A stretch of 64,000 bases of DNA from Catalinimonas alkaloidigena (GTDB lineage: Bacteria; Bacteroidota; Bacteroidia; Cytophagales; Cyclobacteriaceae). Where the stretch lies: positions 749,001-813,000 of the forward strand of contig NZ_JAQFIL010000001.1 of NCBI RefSeq assembly GCF_029504655.1, given 5' to 3'. This document shows positions 50,738-59,316 of the stretch, piece after piece. A model generated the notes under the pieces. It did not search any database and was not told the origin of the DNA. It saw nothing but the letters and a program-made list of their open reading frames with translations. Position numbers and translations under genes: made by a program. How positions within the stretch are numbered: the first letter of the stretch is position 1; every line of letters starts with the position of its first letter.

Positions 50738-53700
50738 ATGAAAGCTTTTAAACTATGTGCGATACTGCTTCTTGTCAGCATGCAGTTGCTGGCACAGGAG
50801 AGAAACGTCACGGGTACTGTGACATCCTTAAATGATTCTGGTCCATTGCCGGGAGTCAATATACTGGTAAAAGGCACTACCCAGGGAACGGTAACAGATG
50901 TGGAGGGAAATTACTCCATTACTGTACCTGGGTCAGATGCGGTGCTGGTTTTCAGTTCCGTAGGTTATGAGACACAGGAAGTAAATGTAGGTAACCATTC
51001 TACAATTGACTTAGAACTTTCTCCCGATCTGCAAAGCCTGCAGGAAGTCGTAGTAGTAGGGTACGGTGAACAGCAACGAGAAAACCTTACCGGTTCGGTA
51101 GAAACCCTGGAGGGACAGGAAATCTCCAGACAACCCGTGATGCAGACCTCCCAAGCCTTGCAGGGCAAAATGCCGGGCGTTACTGTAACATCAAATTCCA
51201 GCCAGCCCGGAGCGGATGGCGCTACCATCAGAATTCGTGGAATAGGCACATTGGGTAATTCTAATCCTTTGGTATTGATTGATGGAGTGCCCGGCGATAT
51301 GAATGGCGTAGATCCTCGTGACATAGCAAGCATGTCAGTCTTGAAAGATGCGGCGGCGGCTTCCATTTATGGCTCCCGTGCAGCCAATGGTGTAATACTG
51401 ATCACTACCAAAAGAGGTGCAAGCGGAGAGTTCAAAGTAAATTATAGCGGCTATGGAGGATGGCAGCAGCCTACCAACTTTCCCGAATATCTGGGGGGCT
51501 ATGAGTATATGACCTATCATAACCTGGCCCGCGAAAACCTGGGACAGGACCCGCTTTACAGCCAGGAGTCTATCAATGAGTGGCAACAAAATTATCAAAG
51601 TAATCCCGACCTCTACCCCAATACTGACTGGATAGATGAGGTGTTTACCGAAAATGGTTTTCAGCAGCATCATCACCTGAGCTTGTCAGGAGGTAATGAA
51701 TTTGCTAAGGTTTTAGGCTCCGTCTCTTTTATGGACCAGAACGGTAATGTGCCTAATTATAATTTCAAGAGGTATCAGGCCAGACTGAATACTGATCTCA
51801 CTGTATCTGAAAAGCTATCGGTTAACTTTGACCTGAACATCAGGAGATCTATCCGTAATCAACCTTCCGGAAGTCTGGATGATGTGATCCGGCAGGCCTA
51901 TAGAATTCCGCCCATTGCCGCGGCCGTTTACTCAGATGGTAGCTGGGGGCCGGGCTGGAATGGGAAAAACCCTGTAGCTATAGCAAATGAAGGAGGTTTT
52001 GATGAAGATCAATACAATTACTTCCGGGGAATTTTAAGGGCCGTATATCAGCCCCTTGAAGGAATGGAAGTATCATTTATGTATGCTCCTGAATACACAG
52101 ATGATGTAGGTAAAGAATTTACCCGTAATTACGAAGTCTACAACTTTGAAACAGCTGACCTGGAGTATGTTTTTCCGGGAAGAAACTCTCTTTCACAGTA
52201 CAACCAAAGGGCGCTGACTAACAACATGAACGCAGTAGCCACCTACGAAAAGCAATTGGGTGATCACTTTTTCAAGGGCTTATTAGGCTATGAACTGATC
52301 ACCTATCACTGGGACCGTTTTACTGCCTACCGTGATAATTTCCCACTGCAGGACTATCCCCAGCTCAACGTAGGTTCTCAGGAAAATATGCAGAACTCAG
52401 GCACTGCCGAAGAGTGGGGGCTACAATCTTATTTTGCCCGGCTTAACTACGATTTTCAGGGGAAGTACTTACTTGAAGCAAATGTAAGAAGAGATGGCTC
52501 ATCCCGCTTTGCCAAAGGCAATCAGTACGGTATTTTTCCAGCCTTCTCAGCCGGATGGAGAATCTCTGAAGAAGCTTTTATGTCCAACGTGGGTTTGATT
52601 AGCAACCTAAAGCTAAGAGCTTCATGGGGACAGTTGGGTAACCAGAATTTAGTGGATAACAATAATAATCCTATCATTTATCCTTTTGCTTCAGTGATAG
52701 CATTGGGCAATGATTTTCTATTCGGCGGTACCCCCCAAAGCGGAGCTGCCCAAACTGATCTGGCCAATAAGGATATCAGTTGGGAGACCACGGAAACGAC
52801 AAACTTCGGCCTTGATGTGGGAATGTTTGCCAATAGGTTTACTCTTTCGGCTGAGTATTATATCCGCAATACCAAAGACATACTACTTCAGCTGCCTATA
52901 CCTGTTACTATTGGACTGAATGCCCCTTTCCAGAATGCCGGACAGGTAAAAAATGCCGGCTGGGATCTGGGATTAGGATGGAGAAATAATGCAGGTGAAT
53001 TTAGCTACAGTATCAACGCCAATGTTTCAAACGTAATCAATGAAGTGACTGATCTTGTAGGAACAGGCCCCTACATCAGCGGCTCCAGCATTATCAGAGA
53101 AGGTGATCCTATCAACTCCATCTACGGTTATCAATCCATCAGCTATTTCCAGACCCAGGAAGAAATAGATAATGCCCCGCAACAATTCGGAGCTTTGGCC
53201 CCTGGAGATATTCGTTATGTGAATATGCTGACCGAAGATACGAACGGTGATGGAGTGCCCGATGAAGTGGATGATGCGATTAATTCTGAAGACAGGGTTA
53301 TCATCGGAAATCCCTTTCCCAGATTGACATATGGATTAAATATATCGTTGGATTATAAGGGCTTTGACCTTTCAGTTTTTGCCCAGGGGGTAGGTAAAAA
53401 AGACCTTTACCTGAGCGGAGATGCGGTATGGGCCTTCCAGAATGCGGGTAAAATACAGGACTGGCATCTGGATTACTGGACACCTGAAAATCCGGATGCA
53501 GCGCATCCTCGTTTGGTGGCTACTACCAGCCATAACAATTATGAAACCTCAGACTTCTGGGTTTGGAATGCATCCTATTTGAGGTTGAGAAACTTAACCC
53601 TCGGATATACTTTCTCCGATCAGGTAATACAGAATGATTTTCTTGACAACCTGAGAGTTTACTTCTCCGGACAAAACCTCTTTACCATTGACAATATGCC

Positions 53701-53794
53701 CCAGGGAATTGATCCTGAAGCACCCAATGGTACGGCAGGGGCGGCCTATCCGATTACCTCAGTCTATACTTTCGGACTAAACCTCAACTTCTAA
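50738..53794 (+). CDS. SusC-type TonB-linked outer membrane transporter (pair 3, PUL)
   Basis: A 1018-residue TonB-dependent receptor. ATG 50738 is the start, rather than a GTG six bases earlier. Signal peptide 1-19 precedes the carboxypeptidase-regulatory-like domain (about 21-96, PGVNILVKGTTQGTVTD), the motif LQEVVVVGYGE (101-111), the plug (about 118-230; IRIRGIGTLGNSNPLVLIDG, KDAAAASIYGSRAANGV) and the barrel ending FGLNLNF. It lies 36 bases after the FAD oxidoreductase, in the middle of the PUL operon, and imports the oligosaccharide produced at the surface. No STN domain, consistent with control by GntR rather than by an anti-sigma relay. Confidence 0.96.
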   Translation: MKAFKLCAILLLVSMQLLAQERNVTGTVTSLNDSGPLPGVNILVKGTTQGTVTDVEGNYSITVPGSDAVLVFSSVGYETQEVNVGNHSTIDLELSPDLQSLQEVVVVGYGEQQRENLTGSVETLEGQEISRQPVMQTSQALQGKMPGVTVTSNSSQPGADGATIRIRGIGTLGNSNPLVLIDGVPGDMNGVDPRDIASMSVLKDAAAASIYGSRAANGVILITTKRGASGEFKVNYSGYGGWQQPTNFPEYLGGYEYMTYHNLARENLGQDPLYSQESINEWQQNYQSNPDLYPNTDWIDEVFTENGFQQHHHLSLSGGNEFAKVLGSVSFMDQNGNVPNYNFKRYQARLNTDLTVSEKLSVNFDLNIRRSIRNQPSGSLDDVIRQAYRIPPIAAAVYSDGSWGPGWNGKNPVAIANEGGFDEDQYNYFRGILRAVYQPLEGMEVSFMYAPEYTDDVGKEFTRNYEVYNFETADLEYVFPGRNSLSQYNQRALTNNMNAVATYEKQLGDHFFKGLLGYELITYHWDRFTAYRDNFPLQDYPQLNVGSQENMQNSGTAEEWGLQSYFARLNYDFQGKYLLEANVRRDGSSRFAKGNQYGIFPAFSAGWRISEEAFMSNVGLISNLKLRASWGQLGNQNLVDNNNNPIIYPFASVIALGNDFLFGGTPQSGAAQTDLANKDISWETTETTNFGLDVGMFANRFTLSAEYYIRNTKDILLQLPIPVTIGLNAPFQNAGQVKNAGWDLGLGWRNNAGEFSYSINANVSNVINEVTDLVGTGPYISGSSIIREGDPINSIYGYQSISYFQTQEEIDNAPQQFGALAPGDIRYVNMLTEDTNGDGVPDEVDDAINSEDRVIIGNPFPRLTYGLNISLDYKGFDLSVFAQGVGKKDLYLSGDAVWAFQNAGKIQDWHLDYWTPENPDAAHPRLVATTSHNNYETSDFWVWNASYLRLRNLTLGYTFSDQVIQNDFLDNLRVYFSGQNLFTIDNMPQGIDPEAPNGTAGAAYPITSVYTFGLNLNF

Positions 53795-53812
53795 CCTAAA
53801 ACTGCTTAAATC

Positions 53813-55507
53813 ATGAAATTGATACATAAAATATTTAGCGTACTGCTATTGCTTTTTGTAATAAGCAGTTGTGAAGATGCCCTTGAGAAATTACCTCTGG
53901 ATGCGCCTTCTGATGAAACCTTTTTTTCCAATCAGGCTGAGTTGACCTTAGCTATCAATGGCGTATATCGCGATCTGTACTGGCGTTCAGGGGGGATGCC
54001 TTATCCGCTAACCCTGGATAATGCTACCGATCTTGGTTTTCTGCGCTCAGACTTTAGTGGAATGCAAACCTACTCTCGTGGTGCACATACTTCAGAGACT
54101 TCCGGATTTGCCGAAACCTGGGAAAAGATGTACAGTGGTATCAACCGGGCTAATAACTTGCTGGTCAATATGGAAAGAGCTCAGGATGTTGTTACTGAGG
54201 ATTTTTATACAAGGATACAGGCAGAAGCCAGGTTTTTGCGAGCTTATTTCTATTCCTGGCTGATAGCACTGTACGGTGATGTACCCTATGTGACCGAGAT
54301 ACCTTCTAATATAGATGATGCAAAAGTGGCAAGAACGCCCAAAGCAGAAGTATATGCCAATATCATAGATGACCTCGATTTTGCTGCTCAGAACTTGCCA
54401 GAAAGTTGGGGAGGTTCAGAAGAAGGCAGGGCTACGCAAGGGGCGGCACTTGCCCTTAAGGCCCGCATTGCTTTGATGAACGAAGAGTATGAGGTGGCGG
54501 CGCAGGCAGCCCAGAAAGTGATAGACGCTCAGGTATACAGCCTGCATCCCAATTACGCTGAACTATTTACCTATGCCGGAGAAAGATCGGAAGAAGTGAT
54601 TTTGGACATGCCATTTCTGGTAGGCTTTCTGGATACTCCTATTCCCAGAGAGCAGGGCCCTCGTAATACCAGCTGCTGGAGTCGTTTTGTGCCTTCACAG
54701 TTCATGATTGATTCTTACGAATGTGTAGATGGTTTGCCAATTGACGAATCTCCTCTTTATGATCCGGCAAACCCTTTTGAAAATCGTGACCCCCGCTTAG
54801 ACGCTTCCATTATCAGGCCTCAAAGTCTGTTTGCCACTTATGTATTTGAGACCCATCCTGACAGCGTAGAAACCTGGCAGGTTGTAGATGGAGTACAGAA
54901 ACGTGTGGCTAACCAGGATGTTACCAATCCATTTGCGTCTTTTACGGGTTATCTTTGGAGAAAGTACACCAGCGAAGAGGACCTACCCATCAACCGCCAG
55001 AATTCTCAGCTGAATTTTATCCTGATGCGTTATGCTGAAGTGCTGCTTACCTATGCAGAAGCTAAAATTGAGATGGGCCAGGTAGACAATAGCATCCTGG
55101 ACGCCATTAATGCCATAAGAGCAAGGGCTTATCAGGTAGATCCTTCCCAGACCAGCGAGTATCCTGCTATCACTACTACCAATATAGAAGAGCTAAGAGC
55201 TATAGTGCGGAGGGAAAGGAAAGTAGAACTGGCCGATGAGGGATTTCGTATGCTGGATATCCACCGCTGGCGCATTGCGGATCACGTGATGTCAGGTACT
55301 TTGGTGGGACGCCCTAAAGGCGCTTATGTAGATTTGAATGCTGCCCCTGAAATTGATGAATTTGGTCACCCCAATTACGGAGGTATGGCTGACTTATATA
55401 GGGCGGTAGACGAAAGGGTATTTAACGCTGATAAAGATTATCTATGGCCTATTCCTCAGAAGGATATGGACGTCAACAATCAGTTGGAACAAAATCCCGG
55501 GTACTAA
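53813..55507 (+). CDS. SusD-like surface glycan-binding lipoprotein (pair 3, PUL)
   Basis: A 564-residue lipoprotein, lipobox VISSC20, longer than the other two SusD proteins here. SusD hallmarks include YSGINRANNLLVNMERA, RIQAEARFLRAYFYSWLIALYGDVPYV, GAALALKARIALMNEEYEVAAQAAQKV, LMRYAEVLLTYAEAKIEMG, NAIRARAYQV, IVRRERKVELADEGFRMLDIHRWR and the end LWPIPQKDMDVNNQLEQNPGY. The NQxELTLAINGVYRDLYWRSGG opening is typical of glycan-PUL SusD proteins. It partners the SusC-type barrel 18 bases upstream and should set ligand specificity. A hairpin at 55522 separates it from the enzyme genes. Confidence 0.96.
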   Translation: MKLIHKIFSVLLLLFVISSCEDALEKLPLDAPSDETFFSNQAELTLAINGVYRDLYWRSGGMPYPLTLDNATDLGFLRSDFSGMQTYSRGAHTSETSGFAETWEKMYSGINRANNLLVNMERAQDVVTEDFYTRIQAEARFLRAYFYSWLIALYGDVPYVTEIPSNIDDAKVARTPKAEVYANIIDDLDFAAQNLPESWGGSEEGRATQGAALALKARIALMNEEYEVAAQAAQKVIDAQVYSLHPNYAELFTYAGERSEEVILDMPFLVGFLDTPIPREQGPRNTSCWSRFVPSQFMIDSYECVDGLPIDESPLYDPANPFENRDPRLDASIIRPQSLFATYVFETHPDSVETWQVVDGVQKRVANQDVTNPFASFTGYLWRKYTSEEDLPINRQNSQLNFILMRYAEVLLTYAEAKIEMGQVDNSILDAINAIRARAYQVDPSQTSEYPAITTTNIEELRAIVRRERKVELADEGFRMLDIHRWRIADHVMSGTLVGRPKGAYVDLNAAPEIDEFGHPNYGGMADLYRAVDERVFNADKDYLWPIPQKDMDVNNQLEQNPGY

Positions 55508-55521
55508 CCCATTGAGCAAAG

Positions 55522-55545
55522 CACCTTCTTCTAATAGAGAAGGTG
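55522..55545 (+). promoter_or_regulatory. Intercistronic hairpin between SusD and the enzyme genes
   Basis: CACCTTCT (55522-55529) and AGAAGGTG (55538-55545) form a perfect 8-bp stem with an 8-base loop, followed only by TACTTTACA. It may be a leaky terminator or an mRNA stabiliser that sets higher SusCD than enzyme levels, as seen for other Sus operons. Confidence 0.6.
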
Positions 55546-55573
55546 TACTTTACACATAACATAACCTTATTAC

Positions 55574-57862
55574 ATGAATAGCATAGTCACCAGTCTTCTT
55601 TTAGCTGTCTTATTGAGTTTTAATCAGATGATTATGGCGAGTGAGATCAGCCTGACCAATCTGGCCTTGGATCAGCACACCAGGGCTTCCAGTGAGGAAG
55701 AACCGGCCAGGGCAGCGGTAGATGGAAATCCTGAGAGTTACTGGCAGTCAGCAGGCACGGTAGGAAATCATTGGCTGGAGATTACCCTGGATCAGGAATA
55801 CAATATTGACCGTATTGTACTGCCTTTGGTGAGCGGTGCTGATAGTTTGCTGGCTGAAGTATGGAAAGATGAAAAATGGGTGATGGTAGGCAGTCTTCCC
55901 AATGACAATCCCATGATCGCTTTTGAGCCGGTAAAAACACAAAAAATCAAGCTGAGAAGTGTGCGAAGCCAGCCGCTCAGGATTTATGAAGTGCAGGTCT
56001 TTGCCTATGATCCGCAGCCTGTTTTTGTGAATCAGCTGGGTTATGACAAAGCTAAACCCAAACGCTTTACTGCACCTCTGGCTCAGGAAGGTACTTCTTT
56101 TAGTATTGTCAAAGTGGGAGAGGAGCGAGCACTATTTGAAGGTAAAATTTATTCTCAGCTTGGTGATTTTACGGGTTTTCAGCCGGAAGACCGGGGAAGC
56201 TACCAAGTGATCGTCCAGGGAGAAGCACATATCGGTAGGTCAGTACCTTTCTGGATTGCCGACGGGCTGATTGAACAGGCCTCTTATCAGCCGGCTATTA
56301 ATTTTATGGTGGATGTGCGCTGCTGGTTTGGCGACTCCCAGAATTATTCGCCCACTGACGAAAGCGCGGATTGTCCAAACCTGGGCGTAGCCTGGAGGGA
56401 TAGCCATCAGTTTTCTTTTGAAATTCCCTCTTTGCTCAACCTCTACTTTGCCAATCCTTCAGCCTTTTCCACTGAGCGTATGCCGGTGCAGGGCATGTAT
56501 CTGGGGGTGAGAGAAGAACTGCCGGAAAATACGCCAGAAATCATCCGGCTGATTTACTGGGCAGTAGATATTTACCTGAGGGGAGAAGTGAACCATACGC
56601 TGCTCAAAGAACAACTGGCTTATTTTCTTTATGCCTATCCTTATCTGGATGATTATATTCCTCTTACAGTTTATGAAGAAGCCAGAGACTATCTGTTTGC
56701 GATCTGGGGAGATGAAGCGATCAACCGCTGGCAGTGGCACGACATTGAGCATAATGGAAACCTGTTTCAGGTCTATGATTTCATAGGCACCGGAAAAGGG
56801 CAGTTTCCTCCCGGACATAGTATTGTGCCTAACCTCATGATGTACGAAGTTGCCCAAAGAGAAGGGAGAGAGGATGCTGAACAATACTTTGAAGCCGCTT
56901 ATGCCCAGACCAAATGGCTTCTGGACAACCTTGACTGGCAGGACCCACGAACCACCAAAGGACAAAGACAGGGAGAGCATATAACGCTTACCGCTTTAAC
57001 CTATTTTCTGGAAAACTATCCTAAGCGAGCGCCTAAGGGTATTCAGGAAAAAATGGAAAGCTGGGCAGATGAGATGATTCGCCGCTCCGAAAATATGTGG
57101 GACTATCGCCGATACTCGAATGATAAGTGGATTATCCCCAGTATCAGGCCGGAAAATGATGCTAGATTTGATTCAAAAACCGGTTTTAATGAAGTAGGTA
57201 ACATTGCTGGCTTTCCTGCTCCGGCCCTGGCAGTAGCAGCCCATCTGGAAAGCACTCAAAAGCAAGCCCGCCTGGAAGAAATGGCCATAGCCTATGTAGA
57301 CCATATATTTGGCAGAAATCCTAGTGGGAGACATTTTGGCTTTGATGCGGTAACTGATTTTGAAGGTGTGGAAATGGGTTGGTACAAAGAATGGCAGGGG
57401 GGCGCAGGTATCTTACAAACAGCCCGTGGAGTACTGGATGGCAATCCTAAAGAAACCACTTACCCATACGATCCCTATGCCGGAGATCCTGGTCACACCG
57501 AAGGCTGGGTGACTTTCAATACCGCCTGGAACATTGGCCTTGCCTATCTGAGTAGCAACAGCATAGCCCTCAAAATCTACAATCAGGATTTTAGCGAAGA
57601 AATCAGCAAAGCTAAGCAGGGAGAGACGATTGGTATAGCGTTGACAGCTCCCCTCAACTTTGACAATAGCTGTCCTGAGAAAGCGGAAGTGATGCTGCAT
57701 ATCAATAACGAACTTATACCGCTCACGCTTACCGAAACAGGAGATCAGTCTACGGTATTCAGGGCTGAATATGTGCTGGGTGAAGCGTTAGAAGAGCGTG
57801 AACTGAAAGTAAGCTATGGGTATGCCTGGCATGAAAAACAGCAAACCATCAGGCTAAGATGA
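55574..57862 (+). CDS. GH9-like glycoside hydrolase-fold protein with F5/8-type domain
   Basis: A 762-residue exported protein with signal peptide 1-22. Domains in order: F5/8 type C/CBM32-like sandwich (about 28-146, with AAVDGNPESYWQSA), an N-terminal Ig-like domain of the GH9 kind (about 149-228, VFVNQLGYDKAKPKRF), an alpha/alpha-barrel region (about 235-660) and a beta-rich tail. The barrel ends with FGRNPSGRHF and E643 in HTEGWVTFNTAWNIGLAYL, matching the general-acid region of GH9. However, the DAGD motif expected near 276 reads D276-S-H-Q, so the usual base Asp is replaced. It may be a divergent or uncharacterised enzyme rather than a cellulase. Its stop overlaps the first sulfatase start. 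Confidence 0.72.
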   Translation: MNSIVTSLLLAVLLSFNQMIMASEISLTNLALDQHTRASSEEEPARAAVDGNPESYWQSAGTVGNHWLEITLDQEYNIDRIVLPLVSGADSLLAEVWKDEKWVMVGSLPNDNPMIAFEPVKTQKIKLRSVRSQPLRIYEVQVFAYDPQPVFVNQLGYDKAKPKRFTAPLAQEGTSFSIVKVGEERALFEGKIYSQLGDFTGFQPEDRGSYQVIVQGEAHIGRSVPFWIADGLIEQASYQPAINFMVDVRCWFGDSQNYSPTDESADCPNLGVAWRDSHQFSFEIPSLLNLYFANPSAFSTERMPVQGMYLGVREELPENTPEIIRLIYWAVDIYLRGEVNHTLLKEQLAYFLYAYPYLDDYIPLTVYEEARDYLFAIWGDEAINRWQWHDIEHNGNLFQVYDFIGTGKGQFPPGHSIVPNLMMYEVAQREGREDAEQYFEAAYAQTKWLLDNLDWQDPRTTKGQRQGEHITLTALTYFLENYPKRAPKGIQEKMESWADEMIRRSENMWDYRRYSNDKWIIPSIRPENDARFDSKTGFNEVGNIAGFPAPALAVAAHLESTQKQARLEEMAIAYVDHIFGRNPSGRHFGFDAVTDFEGVEMGWYKEWQGGAGILQTARGVLDGNPKETTYPYDPYAGDPGHTEGWVTFNTAWNIGLAYLSSNSIALKIYNQDFSEEISKAKQGETIGIALTAPLNFDNSCPEKAEVMLHINNELIPLTLTETGDQSTVFRAEYVLGEALEERELKVSYGYAWHEKQQTIRLR

Positions 57863-59316
57863 AAAAATATAGTAGTACCCTATTAATTATTTTGCTGGGC
57901 TTATTCACCCCTTGGCAACTAAAGGCACAGACACAGCCCATGAATGTGTTGTGGATCATTGCCGAGGACTTATCTCCCGATCTGAAATGCTATGGAAATA
58001 GTCTGGTCAATACTCCGCATCTGGATAGTCTGGCGGCGCATGGGATGCGATTTACTGAGGCTTTTTCGGCAGCTCCGGTTTGTTCTCCCAGCCGAACGGC
58101 TTTTGCCACTGGCATGTACCAGACATCCATAGGAGCGTATCATATGCGCTATCCTGAGGAGTTGCTTCCCGAGCTGTCTGAAGGTATCAAGACAGTTGCC
58201 CAGATTGTAAATGAGCAGGGCTATACCAGTGCCAATATCAAGGATGTGCCGGGCAAAGGAAAAATAGACTGGATGTTCAAGCATGAGCCGGGCGAGCATT
58301 TCAATGCGGAGCATTGGCAGGAGATTGCTGAAAAGAACGAACCTTTTTTTGCACAAGTCTCTTTGGGATTGACCCACCGACCTTTTGAAGAACCTCAGCC
58401 CGGACAGTTTGATCTGGATAAAATTTCTATCCCGCCCTATTATCCTGATCATACTGTAAGCAGGAAAGATTTTGCCGGTTACTATGCCAGCATTGAAAAA
58501 CTGGATGAGCAGGTAGGGATGGTACTGGATAGCCTGAAAAAGTACGGGCTGGATGAAAATACGGCTATCATTTTCTTTTCCGATCATGGCCGTCCGATGA
58601 CCAGAGGCAAAAATTACCATTATGATTCCGGCCTTAGAGTTCCCCTGATCATTTCACTGCCTCCCGACAAAAGTATAGAAGGCTATACTGAAGGGCAGAC
58701 TTCTGATCAACTGCATAGCCTGATAGATGTCACCGCAACTAGCCTGAAGTTGATGCAAATACCACGTACAGAATATGAATTTATGCAGGGCAGAGTTTTT
58801 CTGGGTGAACATCAGGAGGAAGAGAGTGCATACGTTTTTAGTGCAAGCAACCGAATTGGTGGTACAGATTTCAGAAGCAGAAGTGTGCGAAGCGAAAACT
58901 TTCGCTACACCCGCAACTACCATCATGATTTTTCAGTGAATAGCTCGGCTACTGCTTACCGTAAGCAGATGCATCCTATTTACCATCTGCTCAACATCAT
59001 GCATGAGCAGGGAACATTGACACCTGCGCAGGAAGCGCTGGTAGAAGATATGCCTTATGAAGAATTGTATGAGCTGAAAAACGACCCTTATGAAACAGTC
59101 AACTTGATTGAGCAGGAGGAGTACGCTCAGGAGCTGTCTCAATTAAGAAAAGCACTTGACGACTGGATCAAAGAGACCAGTGATCAGGGGCTGGGAGAAG
59201 ATAATGATGAGATCAAAGCAGCCTTTCAGCAGTATCACGATGCGTCGCACAACAGCAGAAAAGAAAAAATTGAACAACTACATCAGGAGGTGCTTCATGC
59301 AGTTAGCAGGGAATAA
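57859..59316 (+). CDS. S1-type sulfatase, N-sulfoglucosamine sulfohydrolase-like
   Basis: A 485-residue formylglycine-dependent sulfatase with signal peptide 1-23. The modification signature is C75-S-P-S-R79 in APVCSPSRTAFATG; NVLWIIAEDLSPDLKCYG supplies metal-binding Asp residues, and FFSDHGRPMTRGK is the second metal block. By general resemblance it is nearest the heparan N-sulfatase-like S1 branch, which also contains O-sulfatases for algal and host glycans, so the bond attacked is not certain. It needs a formylglycine-generating enzyme, and none is encoded in this window. It overlaps the GH9-like gene by 4 bases and the next sulfatase by 20. Confidence 0.93.
   Translation: MKKYSSTLLIILLGLFTPWQLKAQTQPMNVLWIIAEDLSPDLKCYGNSLVNTPHLDSLAAHGMRFTEAFSAAPVCSPSRTAFATGMYQTSIGAYHMRYPEELLPELSEGIKTVAQIVNEQGYTSANIKDVPGKGKIDWMFKHEPGEHFNAEHWQEIAEKNEPFFAQVSLGLTHRPFEEPQPGQFDLDKISIPPYYPDHTVSRKDFAGYYASIEKLDEQVGMVLDSLKKYGLDENTAIIFFSDHGRPMTRGKNYHYDSGLRVPLIISLPPDKSIEGYTEGQTSDQLHSLIDVTATSLKLMQIPRTEYEFMQGRVFLGEHQEEESAYVFSASNRIGGTDFRSRSVRSENFRYTRNYHHDFSVNSSATAYRKQMHPIYHLLNIMHEQGTLTPAQEALVEDMPYEELYELKNDPYETVNLIEQEEYAQELSQLRKALDDWIKETSDQGLGEDNDEIKAAFQQYHDASHNSRKEKIEQLHQEVLHAVSRE
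59285..59290 (+). promoter_or_regulatory. Shine-Dalgarno site deciding the second sulfatase start
   Basis: AGGAGG lies 6 bases before ATG 59297, inside the end of the previous sulfatase gene. It is the strongest ribosome-binding site noticed in the window and settles the start in favour of a lipoprotein signal over longer in-frame starts from 59156. Confidence 0.85.

Noticed and set aside
57970..58620. 216-codon antisense frame in the first sulfatase
   Set aside because: It is a shadow of codon bias on the opposite strand; the sense frame carries the sulfatase signature.
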